DNA of 64,000 bases from the NCBI GenBank assembly GCA_910587735.1, contig CAJUNT010000008.1:1-64000 (forward strand), written 5' to 3'. Position 1 is the first letter of the stretch. Each line of letters opens with the position of its first letter. This DNA comes from an uncultured Clostridia bacterium. Lineage in GTDB: Bacteria; Bacillota; Clostridia; Lachnospirales; Anaerotignaceae. The notes beneath the pieces are model-generated. The model searched no databases. It saw only the letters and a program-made list of their open reading frames with translations, and had not been told where the DNA came from. Shown here one piece after another: positions 45,128 through 54,128 of this stretch. The translations under genes were made by a program, and so were the position numbers.

Positions 45128-46432
45128 GTGAATTGGAAATTAAAGCGTTTTTTATGTATATTTGTTATACTTTTCTCATTTGGAACGATTTCTACCTATG
45201 CTAATGATAATCTAAATGATATTTCTATACAGATAGATGGTACTTATTTGAAATTAAATGATTCTCCTAAAATAATAAATGGCAATACATTAGTTCCTTT
45301 ACGAGATATTAGTGCAGCATTAAATATACCTATAAATTGGAATGAAAATACAAAAACCATTGATATATATGGAAAAGATAATAAATACACTCTAGAAATT
45401 GATAATGATATTGTTAAATCTGAAAACAATGATACCATTATATTAAATACTTCACCAACAATTATAAACAATAAGACATTTGTACCAATTCGTTTCATTG
45501 CTGAAAGTACAGGAACAGAAATTTTGTGGGATGATTATTCTAGAACAATATTTATTACAACTAATAAAAAACAGAAAAATAATGATTTAGAAAAAATAGA
45601 ATTATCATTAGGCAGTAAAAAAGTTTATACAGGTGAATCAGTTTCTGAGTTAAAGAAAGATTTTGGTGAGCCAAGTCGTATTGAAAAAAGTATATATAAT
45701 TTAGACTGGCATATTTATAACCATGATTATAGTCAATTTATAATGGTAGCCGTAAATGACGATACAGTAGTTGGATATTATACAAATGCTAAAGGTTTTA
45801 TTTTAAATGAAAAAATACAATATGATATGATTTATGATGATGTTAATATAGACAGTCAAATTACTGTTTATAAAGATTCTAATAATAATCAGAAAATATA
45901 TGGTATTTTAGTGGTTCTTCCTCCCTATCAAAATGAAGAAAATATCAATTCGCAGGAATTTTTAAATATACAAGCAAAAGAAAATTTTGATATTTTAAAC
46001 ACTTTTAGAACAAATTATAATTTACCGATTTTAGAGTGGGATAACTTATTAGTTAAATCTTCAGAAATTCATTGTATTGATATGGCTGAAAAAGGTTATT
46101 TTGCTCATAATTCTTTAGATGGCAAAACACATAAAGATAGAATATTAGCCACTGGTATAAAAGATACCATAGCATGGGGAGAAAATATTGTAGCAGGACC
46201 TAAATTAGCAGTAGATACATTTGATTTATGGATTAACTCTTCTGGTCATCGTACTAATATGTTAAGAGAAAACTTTACTCATGTAGGTATTGCCTCTATT
46301 TATAAAAAGGATTCTATTTATAATTACTATTCTGGACAGAACTTTGTTGAGAAAAATGTAGAAAAAGCAAAAAAAATAAATGAAACAGATGAAAAAAATA
46401 ATGAACATACTATTACATTTACTATTTATTAA
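45128..46432 (+). CDS. secreted CAP/SCP-domain protein with copper-amine-oxidase-like N-domain
   Basis: 434 residues; GTG start 10-plus bases after AAGGAGG. An N-terminal signal peptide (KRFLCIFVILFSFGTISTYA, about 5-24) points to export. Next is a copper-amine-oxidase N-terminal-like repeat pair (INGNTLVPLRDIS and INNKTFVPIRFIAES), a common cell-surface module in clostridia; then a CAP-associated segment with VYTGESVSELKKDFGEPSRI; and a CAP domain with HCIDMAEKGYFAHN, GENIVAG and HRTNMLRENFTHVGI. Such proteins are found on cell walls and spores; the activity is unknown. No metal role is implied by the domain name. A clear terminator follows. Confidence 0.88.
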   Translation: MNWKLKRFLCIFVILFSFGTISTYANDNLNDISIQIDGTYLKLNDSPKIINGNTLVPLRDISAALNIPINWNENTKTIDIYGKDNKYTLEIDNDIVKSENNDTIILNTSPTIINNKTFVPIRFIAESTGTEILWDDYSRTIFITTNKKQKNNDLEKIELSLGSKKVYTGESVSELKKDFGEPSRIEKSIYNLDWHIYNHDYSQFIMVAVNDDTVVGYYTNAKGFILNEKIQYDMIYDDVNIDSQITVYKDSNNNQKIYGILVVLPPYQNEENINSQEFLNIQAKENFDILNTFRTNYNLPILEWDNLLVKSSEIHCIDMAEKGYFAHNSLDGKTHKDRILATGIKDTIAWGENIVAGPKLAVDTFDLWINSSGHRTNMLRENFTHVGIASIYKKDSIYNYYSGQNFVEKNVEKAKKINETDEKNNEHTITFTIY

Positions 46433-46466
46433 GTTATTAGAATATTAAGATAATAAAATATTATAC

Positions 46467-46499
46467 AAAAAGGATTACATATAACTTGTAATCCTTTTT
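46467..46499 (+). terminator. terminator of the CAP-domain gene
   Basis: AAAAAGGATTACA pairs perfectly over 13 bp with TGTAATCCTTTTT. A-rich and T-rich flanks mean it may also serve the minus-strand feo operon ending at 46537. Confidence 0.9.
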
Positions 46500-46536
46500 A
46501 TATAAAGAATATGTATTATTTTGAAATAATAAATAA

Positions 46537-46680
46537 CTAATTTTTATTATTAGAATAATGCTTATCACAACAATGACAATCATTTCTACCGCAATGACAA
46601 GTTCCTTTATTTTTAATAATCGCTTTTATTGCTATAATAATGAGCCCCAAAATAATACTACATATTATAATATTTGACAA
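46537..46680 (-). CDS. FeoB-associated Cys-rich membrane protein
   Basis: A 47-residue protein found by reading the strip downstream of feoB. It starts with TTG at 46680, about 11 bases after AAAGGA, and is preceded in frame by a TGA, so no earlier start exists. One hydrophobic helix (NIIICSIILGLIIIAIKAI) is followed by GTCHCGRNDCHCCDKHYSN, five Cys and three His in 20 residues. This is the shape of the small FeoB-associated proteins seen next to feoB in many Firmicutes, thought to help Fe(II) transport or metal handling. It lies 29 bases after the feoB stop. Confidence 0.82.
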   Translation of the reverse strand: MSNIIICSIILGLIIIAIKAIIKNKGTCHCGRNDCHCCDKHYSNNKN

Positions 46681-46709
46681 ATAATATCACATCCTTTCTA
46701 TTACCTATA

Positions 46710-48830
46710 TTAAATTTTCACAGATATTATATTTTTTTTATTACTCCAATAAGCTAATATTATTACACAAGTAATCAATATCACTGCTATAACTGCTGAT
46801 ATTGGAATTATATTATATAATAATACATTTCCAATAATATTAATCAATAATGATACAGTATATGCTAAACCAGTTTGATATCCTACTGCAATTAATGTCC
46901 ATTTCCAATTTCCCATTTCTCTTTTAATTGCACCAATAGCTGCAAAACAAGGAGCACACAATAAATTAAATGCTAAAAATGAATATGCAGATACTTGCGT
47001 AAAATCATTTTGAAGATTTGTCCAAACTTCAATACCATCTTCTGCAACTTCCCCTATACCATATAATACACCAAATGTTCCTACAACATTTTCCTTTGCT
47101 ACTAATCCTGTTATAGTAGCCACTGCTGCCTTCCAATTCCCCCACCCTAAAGGTGTAAAAATTGGTGCAATTACATTTCCAATAGAAGCTAAAATAGATT
47201 CACTAGCATCTACCATTTGCAAAGACCAGTTAAAAGATTGTAAAAACCAGATTAAGCTACAAGCAATAAAAATAATTGTACCTGCTTTTTTTACAAATGA
47301 TTTTCCTCTATCCCACATATGAATCAATACACCTTTCGCTGCTGGTATATGATAAGGAGGTAATTCCATAACGAATGGTGTAATATCACCGGAAAATAAT
47401 ATTGTCTTTTTTAATAAAATGCCTGAAAAAATAATTGCTCCAATTCCAATGAAATAAGCAGATGGTCCAACCCAAGAACTTTCTGGAAATAATGCACCTG
47501 CAATCAATGCAATAATTGGTAGTTTTGCTCCACAAGGAATAAATGTTGTTGTTATGATTGTTACTTTTCTATCATTTTCATTTTCAATTGTCCTCGAAGC
47601 CATAATAGCAGGGACTCCACAACCTGTACCAATCAGCATAGGAATAAATGATTTTCCTGACAAGCCAAATTTTCTAAAAATTCTATCCATTATAAATGCA
47701 ATACGTGCCATATATCCACAATCTTCTAATATAGAAAGGAAAAAGAATAATACAAGCATTTGTGGTAAAAATCCAATTACTGCTCCAACACCGCCAATAA
47801 CACCATCAACAATAAAACTTTGCAACCATTCTGTCGTATTGATATTATCTAAGAAAGATGATACATTTCCTTGTATAAATTCTCCTACAAATATATCATT
47901 TGTCCAATCTGTTGCAATGGTTCCTATTGTAGAAACAGAAATATAATATATTAACCACATTATTGCTATAAAAAATGGTAATGCAAAAAATCTATTTGTA
48001 ACAATACGGTCAATTTTATCAGATGTTGTTATAGAATTCATATTTTTCTTTTTTACAAATTTTGATATACAATGGCTTATATATTGATACCTTTCATTTG
48101 TAATAATGCTTTCACTATCATCATCTAATTTTTTTTCACATTCAGAAATAATATTTTCTAATTTTTCTGTTATATTATTATCAAATTGAAATTTGCTTAC
48201 TATTTTTTCGTCTCTTTCAAATAATTTTATAGAAAACCATCTTAGTTGTTGCTTACTTACACTATCTTGTATAAGGGACATTATATTTTGTAATGCTGTT
48301 TCTATATTTTGTTCAAATATTTCTTGAATTGGTTTTATATTTTTTGCTGCTGTTTCTAAAGCTGTTTTTGCTACTTCCATTATTCCTTGCCCTTTTAATG
48401 CATACGTTTCTATAATTTCGCAGCCAAATAGTTTACTTAATTCTTGAATATTGATAATATCACCATGTTTTTTCACAATATCTATCATATTCATAGCAAT
48501 TACAACTGGTATTCCTATTTCTAATAATTGTGTTGTTAAATAAAGATTTCTTTCAATATTAGAAGCATCCACTACATTTAATATTATATCTGGCTGTTCA
48601 TTAATAATATAATCTCTTGATATAACTTCCTCTAATGTATATGGAGAAAGAGAATAAATACCTGGTAAATCAATAATAGTAACATCTTTATGTCCTTTTA
48701 ATAATCCTTCCTTTTTTTCTACTGTAACGCCTGGCCAGTTTCCTACATATTGAGAACTTCCTGTCAATTCATTGAATATAGTTGTTTTTCCACAATTTGG
48801 ATTTCCTACAAGAGCTATTTTAATTGCCAT
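46710..48830 (-). CDS. feoB: ferrous iron transporter FeoB
   Basis: 706-residue membrane Fe(II) transporter. The N-terminal GTPase has G1 GNPNCGKTT near 9-17, the effector strip NWPGVTVEKKEG, G3 DLPGIYSL near 56-63 and G4 NMID near 117-120. A helical GDI-like spacer follows, then about eight to ten membrane helices with two gate repeats, including GTGCGVPAIMA near 403 and CGAKLPI near 436, which hold the conserved Cys residues. AGGAGGGG lies before the ATG. It is the third gene of the feoA-feoA-feoB operon. Confidence 0.96.
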   Translation of the reverse strand: MAIKIALVGNPNCGKTTIFNELTGSSQYVGNWPGVTVEKKEGLLKGHKDVTIIDLPGIYSLSPYTLEEVISRDYIINEQPDIILNVVDASNIERNLYLTTQLLEIGIPVVIAMNMIDIVKKHGDIINIQELSKLFGCEIIETYALKGQGIMEVAKTALETAAKNIKPIQEIFEQNIETALQNIMSLIQDSVSKQQLRWFSIKLFERDEKIVSKFQFDNNITEKLENIISECEKKLDDDSESIITNERYQYISHCISKFVKKKNMNSITTSDKIDRIVTNRFFALPFFIAIMWLIYYISVSTIGTIATDWTNDIFVGEFIQGNVSSFLDNINTTEWLQSFIVDGVIGGVGAVIGFLPQMLVLFFFLSILEDCGYMARIAFIMDRIFRKFGLSGKSFIPMLIGTGCGVPAIMASRTIENENDRKVTIITTTFIPCGAKLPIIALIAGALFPESSWVGPSAYFIGIGAIIFSGILLKKTILFSGDITPFVMELPPYHIPAAKGVLIHMWDRGKSFVKKAGTIIFIACSLIWFLQSFNWSLQMVDASESILASIGNVIAPIFTPLGWGNWKAAVATITGLVAKENVVGTFGVLYGIGEVAEDGIEVWTNLQNDFTQVSAYSFLAFNLLCAPCFAAIGAIKREMGNWKWTLIAVGYQTGLAYTVSLLINIIGNVLLYNIIPISAVIAVILITCVIILAYWSNKKNIISVKI

Positions 48831-48850
48831 TTTATTATCCCCTCCTTATG

Positions 48851-49072
48851 TTATATAATTACTATCATTTCAGCATCTATTTTTCTTAAAGAAAGTTCAT
48901 ATCCCCTTACATTTATTTCGATAGGGTCACCTAAAGGAGCTACTTTTCTAATAAAAATTTCTGTTCCTTTCGTAATTCCCATATCCATAATTCTTCTTTT
49001 TAAAGCACCTTCTCCTCTTATTTTTGATACAATAACTATTTCGCCTATTTTAGCATCTTTTAATGTTTTCAA
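48851..49072 (-). CDS. FeoA-domain protein (second copy)
   Basis: 73-residue SH3-like FeoA-domain protein with a TTG start 7 bases after GGAGA. VSKIRGEGALKRRIMDMGIT, GTEIFIRKVAPLGDPIEI and VRGYELSLRKIDAEMI follow the FeoA pattern closely. It lies 20 bases before feoB and should bind or tune the transporter. Two FeoA-type genes in tandem before feoB are common in clostridia; this copy is the more canonical of the two. Confidence 0.9.
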   Translation of the reverse strand: MKTLKDAKIGEIVIVSKIRGEGALKRRIMDMGITKGTEIFIRKVAPLGDPIEINVRGYELSLRKIDAEMIVII

Positions 49073-49087
49073 ATAAAGTCTCCTTTC

Positions 49088-49303
49088 CTATTCAATCATA
49101 ATTCTATTTGCTATTGATTTACTAATAGCAATACTTGTTTCTTTTATTTTTATAATTACATTACCATGCATTTGAGATATTATTGTAACTTCACTCCCCT
49201 CTATAATTCCTAAACTTTTTAAAAATCTCCTAGTATCATCTTTTCCAACAATTTTTTTAATGGACTGTTTTATACCAATTTCTGATAGCATTAAAGGCAT
49301 CAT
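49088..49303 (-). CDS. FeoA-domain protein (first copy)
   Basis: 71-residue FeoA-like protein. DTRRFLKSLGIIEGSEVTII and the closing SIAISKSIANRIMIE fit the FeoA/SH3 fold, but the loop between them is shorter and less conserved than in its neighbour. AAAGGAG site before two adjacent ATGs. It is the first gene behind the iron-type operator pair. It may form a complex with the second FeoA and FeoB, which is inferred from family and position. Confidence 0.87.
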   Translation of the reverse strand: MMPLMLSEIGIKQSIKKIVGKDDTRRFLKSLGIIEGSEVTIISQMHGNVIIKIKETSIAISKSIANRIMIE

Positions 49304-49357
49304 AAAATTCTCCTTTCAAAAGTGAAATATTATTAAATAAGTATATTGCAATAAGTA

Positions 49358-49412
49358 TTAGTTTTAACTAACTGATTATTATTAGTTTATACTAACTAAT
49401 ATAATTTGTCAA
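49358..49412 (-). promoter_or_regulatory. feo promoter with two DtxR/IdeR-like operators
   Basis: On the minus strand TTGACA (49407-49412) and TATAAA (49386-49391, 15-base gap) form the promoter. TTAGTTTATACTAACTAA (49382-49399) covers the -10 and TTAGTTTTAACTAA (49358-49371) lies downstream. Both are TTAGT...ACTAA palindromes like DtxR/IdeR boxes, not 19-bp Fur boxes. Iron repression is inferred. Confidence 0.6.
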
Positions 49413-49426
49413 TAGCTAACTAAAAT

Positions 49427-49484
49427 TTTATTTATATTTAATATTTACTATAATATAATTATGTAAATATTAAATATAAATAAA
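49427..49484. repeat. perfect 22-bp inverted repeat
   Basis: An all-A/T arm ending in ATATTTAC (49427-49448) is exactly complementary to 49463-49484 across 14 bases. It lies between the feo promoter and the pyr terminator, has no T-run of its own, and resembles the 21-bp repeat at 44.1 kb in size but not in sequence. Confidence 0.75.
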
Positions 49485-49523
49485 AAATGGAATAGTTATT
49501 ATATTATAATTATTCCATTTTTT
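49482..49523 (-). terminator. pyrBCFKDE terminator
   Basis: AAAAAATGGAATA pairs with TATTCCATTTTTT, extendable by four pairs, with a poly-T tail on the minus strand. It lies 9 bases after the pyrE stop. Confidence 0.88.
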
Positions 49524-49531
49524 ATTAAAGT

Positions 49532-50197
49532 TTATGATAAAATACAATATTTAGTCATATATTTTTCCATTAAATCTAATATATCATTATAGCCTTTTTG
49601 TTTCTTTAAATAATCATAAATATCCTGTACAGAAATAATAGAATGAACATTTATTCCAAATTCTTCACTTACTTCCATAATTGCTGTTTTGCCTAGAGTT
49701 TTACCTATTTCACAGCGATTCACAGAAATAAACATATGCTCTATATTTACATCTGCCGACTTTGTTAAAATAGGAACTGTTTCTCTAATAGCTGTACCAG
49801 CTGTAATAACATCTTCAATAATAATAATATTATCACCATTTTGAGGCTGATAGCCAACCAAATTTCCACCTTCTCCATGGTCTTTTTCTTCTTTTCTATT
49901 AAAAAAATAAGGTTTATCTATATTATATTGTGTAGCAAGAAAAACAGCAGTTGTTGTTACCAATGGAATTCCTTTATATGCTGGTCCAAACATACAGTCA
50001 AAGTTATCACCACAGGTTTCTTTTACTAATTCAGCATAAAATTTGCCTAATTCAGCAATTTGTTTTCCTGTTCTATAATTACCTGTATTTACAAAGTAAG
50101 GAGTCAAACGACCACTTTTTGTTTTGAATTTTCCAAAACGTAATACATCTGATTTCATCATAAATTCAATAAATTCAATTTTGCTTTTTGTTAACAT
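49532..50197 (-). CDS. pyrE: orotate phosphoribosyltransferase
   Basis: 221 residues, makes OMP from orotate and PRPP. The PRPP loop IIIEDVITAGTAIRET near 125-140 and FGKFKTKSGRLTPYFVNTGN near 21-40 are the type I PRTase and orotate-contact segments. Slightly longer than the E. coli enzyme but typical of Firmicutes. Last gene of the pyr operon, 15 bases after pyrD, with AAAGGGGAAG as ribosome site and a strong terminator downstream. Confidence 0.95.
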   Translation of the reverse strand: MLTKSKIEFIEFMMKSDVLRFGKFKTKSGRLTPYFVNTGNYRTGKQIAELGKFYAELVKETCGDNFDCMFGPAYKGIPLVTTTAVFLATQYNIDKPYFFNRKEEKDHGEGGNLVGYQPQNGDNIIIIEDVITAGTAIRETVPILTKSADVNIEHMFISVNRCEIGKTLGKTAIMEVSEEFGINVHSIISVQDIYDYLKKQKGYNDILDLMEKYMTKYCILS

Positions 50198-50212
50198 ATC
50201 TTTCTTCCCCTT

Positions 50213-51121
50213 TTAATCTATAATTCCCCTAATTTCATTAATATCTTTTATATTATACTGTTCCATATATTGTTGAATACCTTCTATTGTTTCAATAGTA
50301 GCCATTGGGTTTGAAAAATTTGCTGTGCCTATTGCAACAGCAGTTGCTCCTGCCATAATAAATTCAATAGCATCTTCTCCATTACAAATACCTCCCATAC
50401 CTATAATGGGTACATTTACAGCTTTTGCTACTTGGTATACCATACGAACTGCTACCGGTTTCACAGCAGGACCGGAAAAACCTCCTATTTTATTTGCTAA
50501 AACAGCTTTCTTTTTATGAATATCTATTTTCATTCCTTGTAATGTATTAATGAGTGATAATGCATCAGCTCCCCCATATACAGCAGCTTTAGCGATTTCT
50601 GTAATATCTGTCACATTGGGAGTTAATTTTACAATTAAAGGTTGTTTAGCATATCTCTTCACTTCTGATACAACTTTTTGTACCATTTTTATATCAGTTC
50701 CAAATGTGATTCCTCCTTCTGTTACATTAGGACAAGAAATATTTAACTCTAATAAATCAACATCTGCATTTGATAATTTTTCAACTGTTTGACAATATTC
50801 TTCTATGGTATGTCCGCATACATTTACAATGATTTTAGTATGATATTGACGCAAAAATGGAATATCATTTTCTATAAAATTATCAACTCCCATATTTTGT
50901 AATCCTACAGAATTTAACATACCACCATATGTTTCTGCAATGCGAGGGGTATTATTTCCTTTCCATGGTACATTTGAAACACCTTTCACTGTAACAGCAC
51001 CTAATTTATTTAAGTCAACAAATTCACTGTATTCTCTACCAGAACCAAATGTCCCTGATGCCGTTGTAACTGGATTTTGCACTATAACACCAGCAATATT
51101 GACTGATAATTCCCTAGTCAT
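50213..51121 (-). CDS. pyrD: dihydroorotate dehydrogenase, catalytic subunit (type 1B)
   Basis: 302 residues from ATG 51121, chosen because GAGGTGG lies upstream at about 7 bases and the product then begins MTRELSVNIAGV, the family's normal start; the open frame runs 36 bases further. ASGTFGSGREY near 22-32, LELNISCPN near 123-131 with the catalytic Cys, and the phosphate loop GMGGI near 242 mark the FMN-binding class 1B type that needs PyrK and uses NAD+. It overlaps pyrK by 8 bases. Confidence 0.95.
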   Translation of the reverse strand: MTRELSVNIAGVIVQNPVTTASGTFGSGREYSEFVDLNKLGAVTVKGVSNVPWKGNNTPRIAETYGGMLNSVGLQNMGVDNFIENDIPFLRQYHTKIIVNVCGHTIEEYCQTVEKLSNADVDLLELNISCPNVTEGGITFGTDIKMVQKVVSEVKRYAKQPLIVKLTPNVTDITEIAKAAVYGGADALSLINTLQGMKIDIHKKKAVLANKIGGFSGPAVKPVAVRMVYQVAKAVNVPIIGMGGICNGEDAIEFIMAGATAVAIGTANFSNPMATIETIEGIQQYMEQYNIKDINEIRGIID

Positions 51122-51887
51122 TCCAAACCACCTCATTTCCCCAAAATACAGGACCATCTTTGCAAACTTTTAAATTTTCCCAGTCATGTGTTCCTTTTTT
51201 ATTGATTTTAATTGTACAACCTACACAAGCACCAATACCACAAGCCATTTTTTCCTCCATAGATACTTGTATTTGCATTTGTTTTTTCTCAGCCCATTCC
51301 GAAACAGCTTTTAACATTACCTTAGGTCCACAAGCATATATCATATCTGCTGTGGGTTCTTCTATTTCTATGGCATCTAGTACAGTACCACATATACCCT
51401 GACTGCCATCATCTGTTGCTATCGATATATTTGCCCCTATTTTCTGAAATTCCTCTACAAGTATTGGCTTTGACTTTGCACCAATAAAAATATGTATATT
51501 TCCTTGTAATGTTTTTGCTAATTCTAGCATAGGAGGTACTCCAATACCTCCACCGATTAAAATATGATTTCTATGCTTTTTATTTATAAAAAATCCATTT
51601 CCTAAAGCACCTAAAATTTTAATACTACTCCCTTTTTGCATTTTACAAATATGTTCTGTTCCTTTTCCAATTACTTGATATAATAATCGAAGTGTTCCCT
51701 CTTTTTTATCAATTTCAGATATACTAATAGGACGAGGTAAAATCATTTCTGCTTTTCCTGTATATACATTAATAAATTGTCCTGCTTTTGCAACATTTGC
51801 AATTTCTGGTACATAAAGCACCATATCATAAATATTATCAATATAACATTGATTTTTTAATATTACTGCTTGTTCTATTTTTTTCAT
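51114..51887 (-). CDS. pyrK: dihydroorotate dehydrogenase electron transfer subunit
   Basis: 257-residue FAD and [2Fe-2S] partner of PyrD. ATG 51887 follows GAGGAG; the frame upstream to 51911 overlaps pyrF. The FAD site is LPRPISISEIDKK near 50-62, the NAD site GGGIGVPPMLELAKT near 105-119, and the iron-sulfur Cys cluster is MACGIGACVGCTIKI near 215-229 with one more Cys in LKVCKDGPVF. It passes electrons from dihydroorotate to NAD+. Length is normal for the family. Confidence 0.95.
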   Translation of the reverse strand: MKKIEQAVILKNQCYIDNIYDMVLYVPEIANVAKAGQFINVYTGKAEMILPRPISISEIDKKEGTLRLLYQVIGKGTEHICKMQKGSSIKILGALGNGFFINKKHRNHILIGGGIGVPPMLELAKTLQGNIHIFIGAKSKPILVEEFQKIGANISIATDDGSQGICGTVLDAIEIEEPTADMIYACGPKVMLKAVSEWAEKKQMQIQVSMEEKMACGIGACVGCTIKINKKGTHDWENLKVCKDGPVFWGNEVVWND

Positions 51888-51900
51888 TATTATTTCTCCT

Positions 51901-52827
51901 CTATCGAACACGGTTTAAATCGTCACGCATATCTATAACAGCCTGACGAGAAGCTTGAGCAAAATTTTGTTCTGAAAAATCTTTTGCATATTTTTTATTC
52001 TTATATGCAGCTATAATGCCTCGAGAGGAATTTACAATTGCACCAATGCCATTCTTATCAAAGCAAACAGCTAAATCTTCTGCTGTTCCACCTTGTGCGC
52101 CATACCCGGGTACTAAAAAGAATGTATGTGGTAATTTTTTTCTTAAATCTTGAGCTTGTTTTGAATGAGTTGCACCAACAACAGCACCAACAGAAGAATA
52201 ATTATATTTTCCTCTTAAAGTAGTTCCCCATTCTTCTGTAAGTTGTCCCACCCTTTCATATAATTTTATACCATCTATATTTAAATCTTGTAATTGTCCA
52301 CTATTCGGATTAGAAGTTTTTACTAAAACAAATATTCCTTTTTCATAACTTTTACAATTTTCAATATAAGGTTCAATAGAATCCCAGCCAAGATAAGGAT
52401 TTAATGTAATAAAATCTTCTCTATAAATTTCAAAGCTATTTTCCTCTACGTCTACCTTACCAATGTGTCCATTAGAATATGCTTCTGCGGTAGAAGCTAT
52501 ATCACTTCTTTTCACATCTCCAATAACAATCAATCCCATTTCTTTTGCATAAGCAATCGTTTTGATATAGCAAGCAATTCCATCTGCTCCATATTGTTCA
52601 TACATAGCTATTTGTGGTTTTACTGCTGGTATTAAATCATATGTAGCATCAATAATTGCTTTATTAAATTGCCAAAATGCTTCCATAACACCAGAAAGTG
52701 TTTTTCCAAATTTTTCATATACTTTTTGTTTGATAAAATCAGGAATATAATCTAGACGAGGGTCTAATCCTACAACAGTGGGATTTTCAGTTTGTTTTAT
52801 TTTATCTATCAGTGTATCAATTATCAT
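51901..52827 (-). CDS. pyrF: orotidine 5'-phosphate decarboxylase (type 2)
   Basis: 308 residues, the long type 2 form, about 70 longer than the E. coli type. PTVVGLDPRLDYIPDF near 16-31, and VIGDVKRSDI near 97-106, which holds the catalytic Lys between two Asp, are visible, with PGYGAQGG near 215-222 as phosphate loop. Makes UMP. The ATG overlaps the pyrC stop by 4 bases and GGAGG lies 7 bases upstream. Translation with pyrC is probably coupled. Confidence 0.95.
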   Translation of the reverse strand: MIIDTLIDKIKQTENPTVVGLDPRLDYIPDFIKQKVYEKFGKTLSGVMEAFWQFNKAIIDATYDLIPAVKPQIAMYEQYGADGIACYIKTIAYAKEMGLIVIGDVKRSDIASTAEAYSNGHIGKVDVEENSFEIYREDFITLNPYLGWDSIEPYIENCKSYEKGIFVLVKTSNPNSGQLQDLNIDGIKLYERVGQLTEEWGTTLRGKYNYSSVGAVVGATHSKQAQDLRKKLPHTFFLVPGYGAQGGTAEDLAVCFDKNGIGAIVNSSRGIIAAYKNKKYAKDFSEQNFAQASRQAVIDMRDDLNRVR

Positions 52828-54128
52828 GCCAATTCCTCCACTAATTCACCATTTGCTACAACGATATTACCATCTACAATAGTATACAATACTTTTCCTT
52901 TTACATCAAACCCACCAAAAGGCGTATTTTTGCTTTTTGATGCAAATGTATTTGGATTTACTTTGTATGTTTCATTCGGATTAATAATTGTAATATCTGC
53001 TGATTTTCCTATTGATAATGTACCAGCATAATCATCAATTCCTAACATCTTTGCAGGATTCCATGTCATTTTAGCAATCAATTCTATGGGTGTTAACCAG
53101 CCTTCCTCTACAAGTATTGTAATACCTAATGATAATGCTGTTTCTAATCCTACAATACCAAATGCTGCTTTTTCATATTCGCAATTTTTTTCATCTACGC
53201 TATGTGGCGCATGGTCTGTTGCAATCACTTCAATAATGTTGTCTTTCAGAGCTTGACGAATTGCTAATATATCTTCTTTGGAACGCAATGGAGGATTCAT
53301 TTTTGTATTTCCATCATAATCTGTTATAAAATCGTCACTTAATGTAAAATGATGTGGTGTTGCTTCTGCTGTCACATTTTGCCCTGCTAATTTTGCCTGT
53401 TTTACTATTTCTATACTTCCCTTTGTACTCATATGGCAAATGTGTAATTTAGAATTTGTGCTTTTTGCTAATATAACATCTCTTGCAACAATGACTTCTT
53501 CTGAATCATTTGAAATACCCTTTAATCCTAATAATTGCGCACTTGCTCCAGCATTCATAGAACCTCCAGCTACTAAAGCAATATCTTCGCAATGAGAAAG
53601 TACAGGAATATCAAACATTTTTGCATATTTCATAGCTGTCTTTAATAATCCAGAAGAAGGCACACTTTTACCATCCTCACTAATGGCACAAGCACCTGCT
53701 TTTGCCATTTTCCCAATATTAGATAATTCTTCGCCATTCTGTCCTTTTGTAATAGCTCCAATAGGTAAAACGTGTATTACACCTTCTCTTTGTGCTTTTA
53801 ATTTAATATATTCTACCATAATATCACTATCACATACAGGACTTGTATTTGGCATACAACAAATTGTTGTAAATCCTCCTTTTGCTGCACTTCTTGTACC
53901 TGTTGCTATTGTTTCCTTATATTCATATCCTGGTTCACGTAAATGAACATGAACATCTATCAATCCTGGAGTCACCCAATTTCCCTCAGCATTGATTATT
54001 GTATCAGCTTTATCAGTAATATTTTTTTCTATTTTAGAAATAATACTATTTTCTATCAATATATCCATTATTTCATTTGTTTGAGAAGCAGGGTCTATCA
54101 CTTGTCCATTTTGAATTAAAATCTTCAT
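52824..54128 (-). CDS. pyrC: dihydroorotase (class I)
   Basis: 434-residue zinc amidohydrolase closing carbamoyl-aspartate to dihydroorotate. The HxH metal motif is in DVHVHLREPGYEYKET near 58-73, other ligands in VLSHCEDIAL near 175 and ATDHAPHS near 302-309; the carboxylated-Lys position of class I varies and is not certain here. Overlaps pyrB and pyrF by 4 bases on each side. An AAGGAGG site lies inside the end of pyrB. Confidence 0.95.
   Translation of the reverse strand: MKILIQNGQVIDPASQTNEIMDILIENSIISKIEKNITDKADTIINAEGNWVTPGLIDVHVHLREPGYEYKETIATGTRSAAKGGFTTICCMPNTSPVCDSDIMVEYIKLKAQREGVIHVLPIGAITKGQNGEELSNIGKMAKAGACAISEDGKSVPSSGLLKTAMKYAKMFDIPVLSHCEDIALVAGGSMNAGASAQLLGLKGISNDSEEVIVARDVILAKSTNSKLHICHMSTKGSIEIVKQAKLAGQNVTAEATPHHFTLSDDFITDYDGNTKMNPPLRSKEDILAIRQALKDNIIEVIATDHAPHSVDEKNCEYEKAAFGIVGLETALSLGITILVEEGWLTPIELIAKMTWNPAKMLGIDDYAGTLSIGKSADITIINPNETYKVNPNTFASKSKNTPFGGFDVKGKVLYTIVDGNIVVANGELVEELA

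Noticed and set aside
45244..45498. Antisense open frame inside the CAP-domain gene
   Set aside because: It mirrors the real gene's codons, has no ribosome site and no family resemblance. The same applies to the other long antisense frames, as in pyrD, accA and radA.
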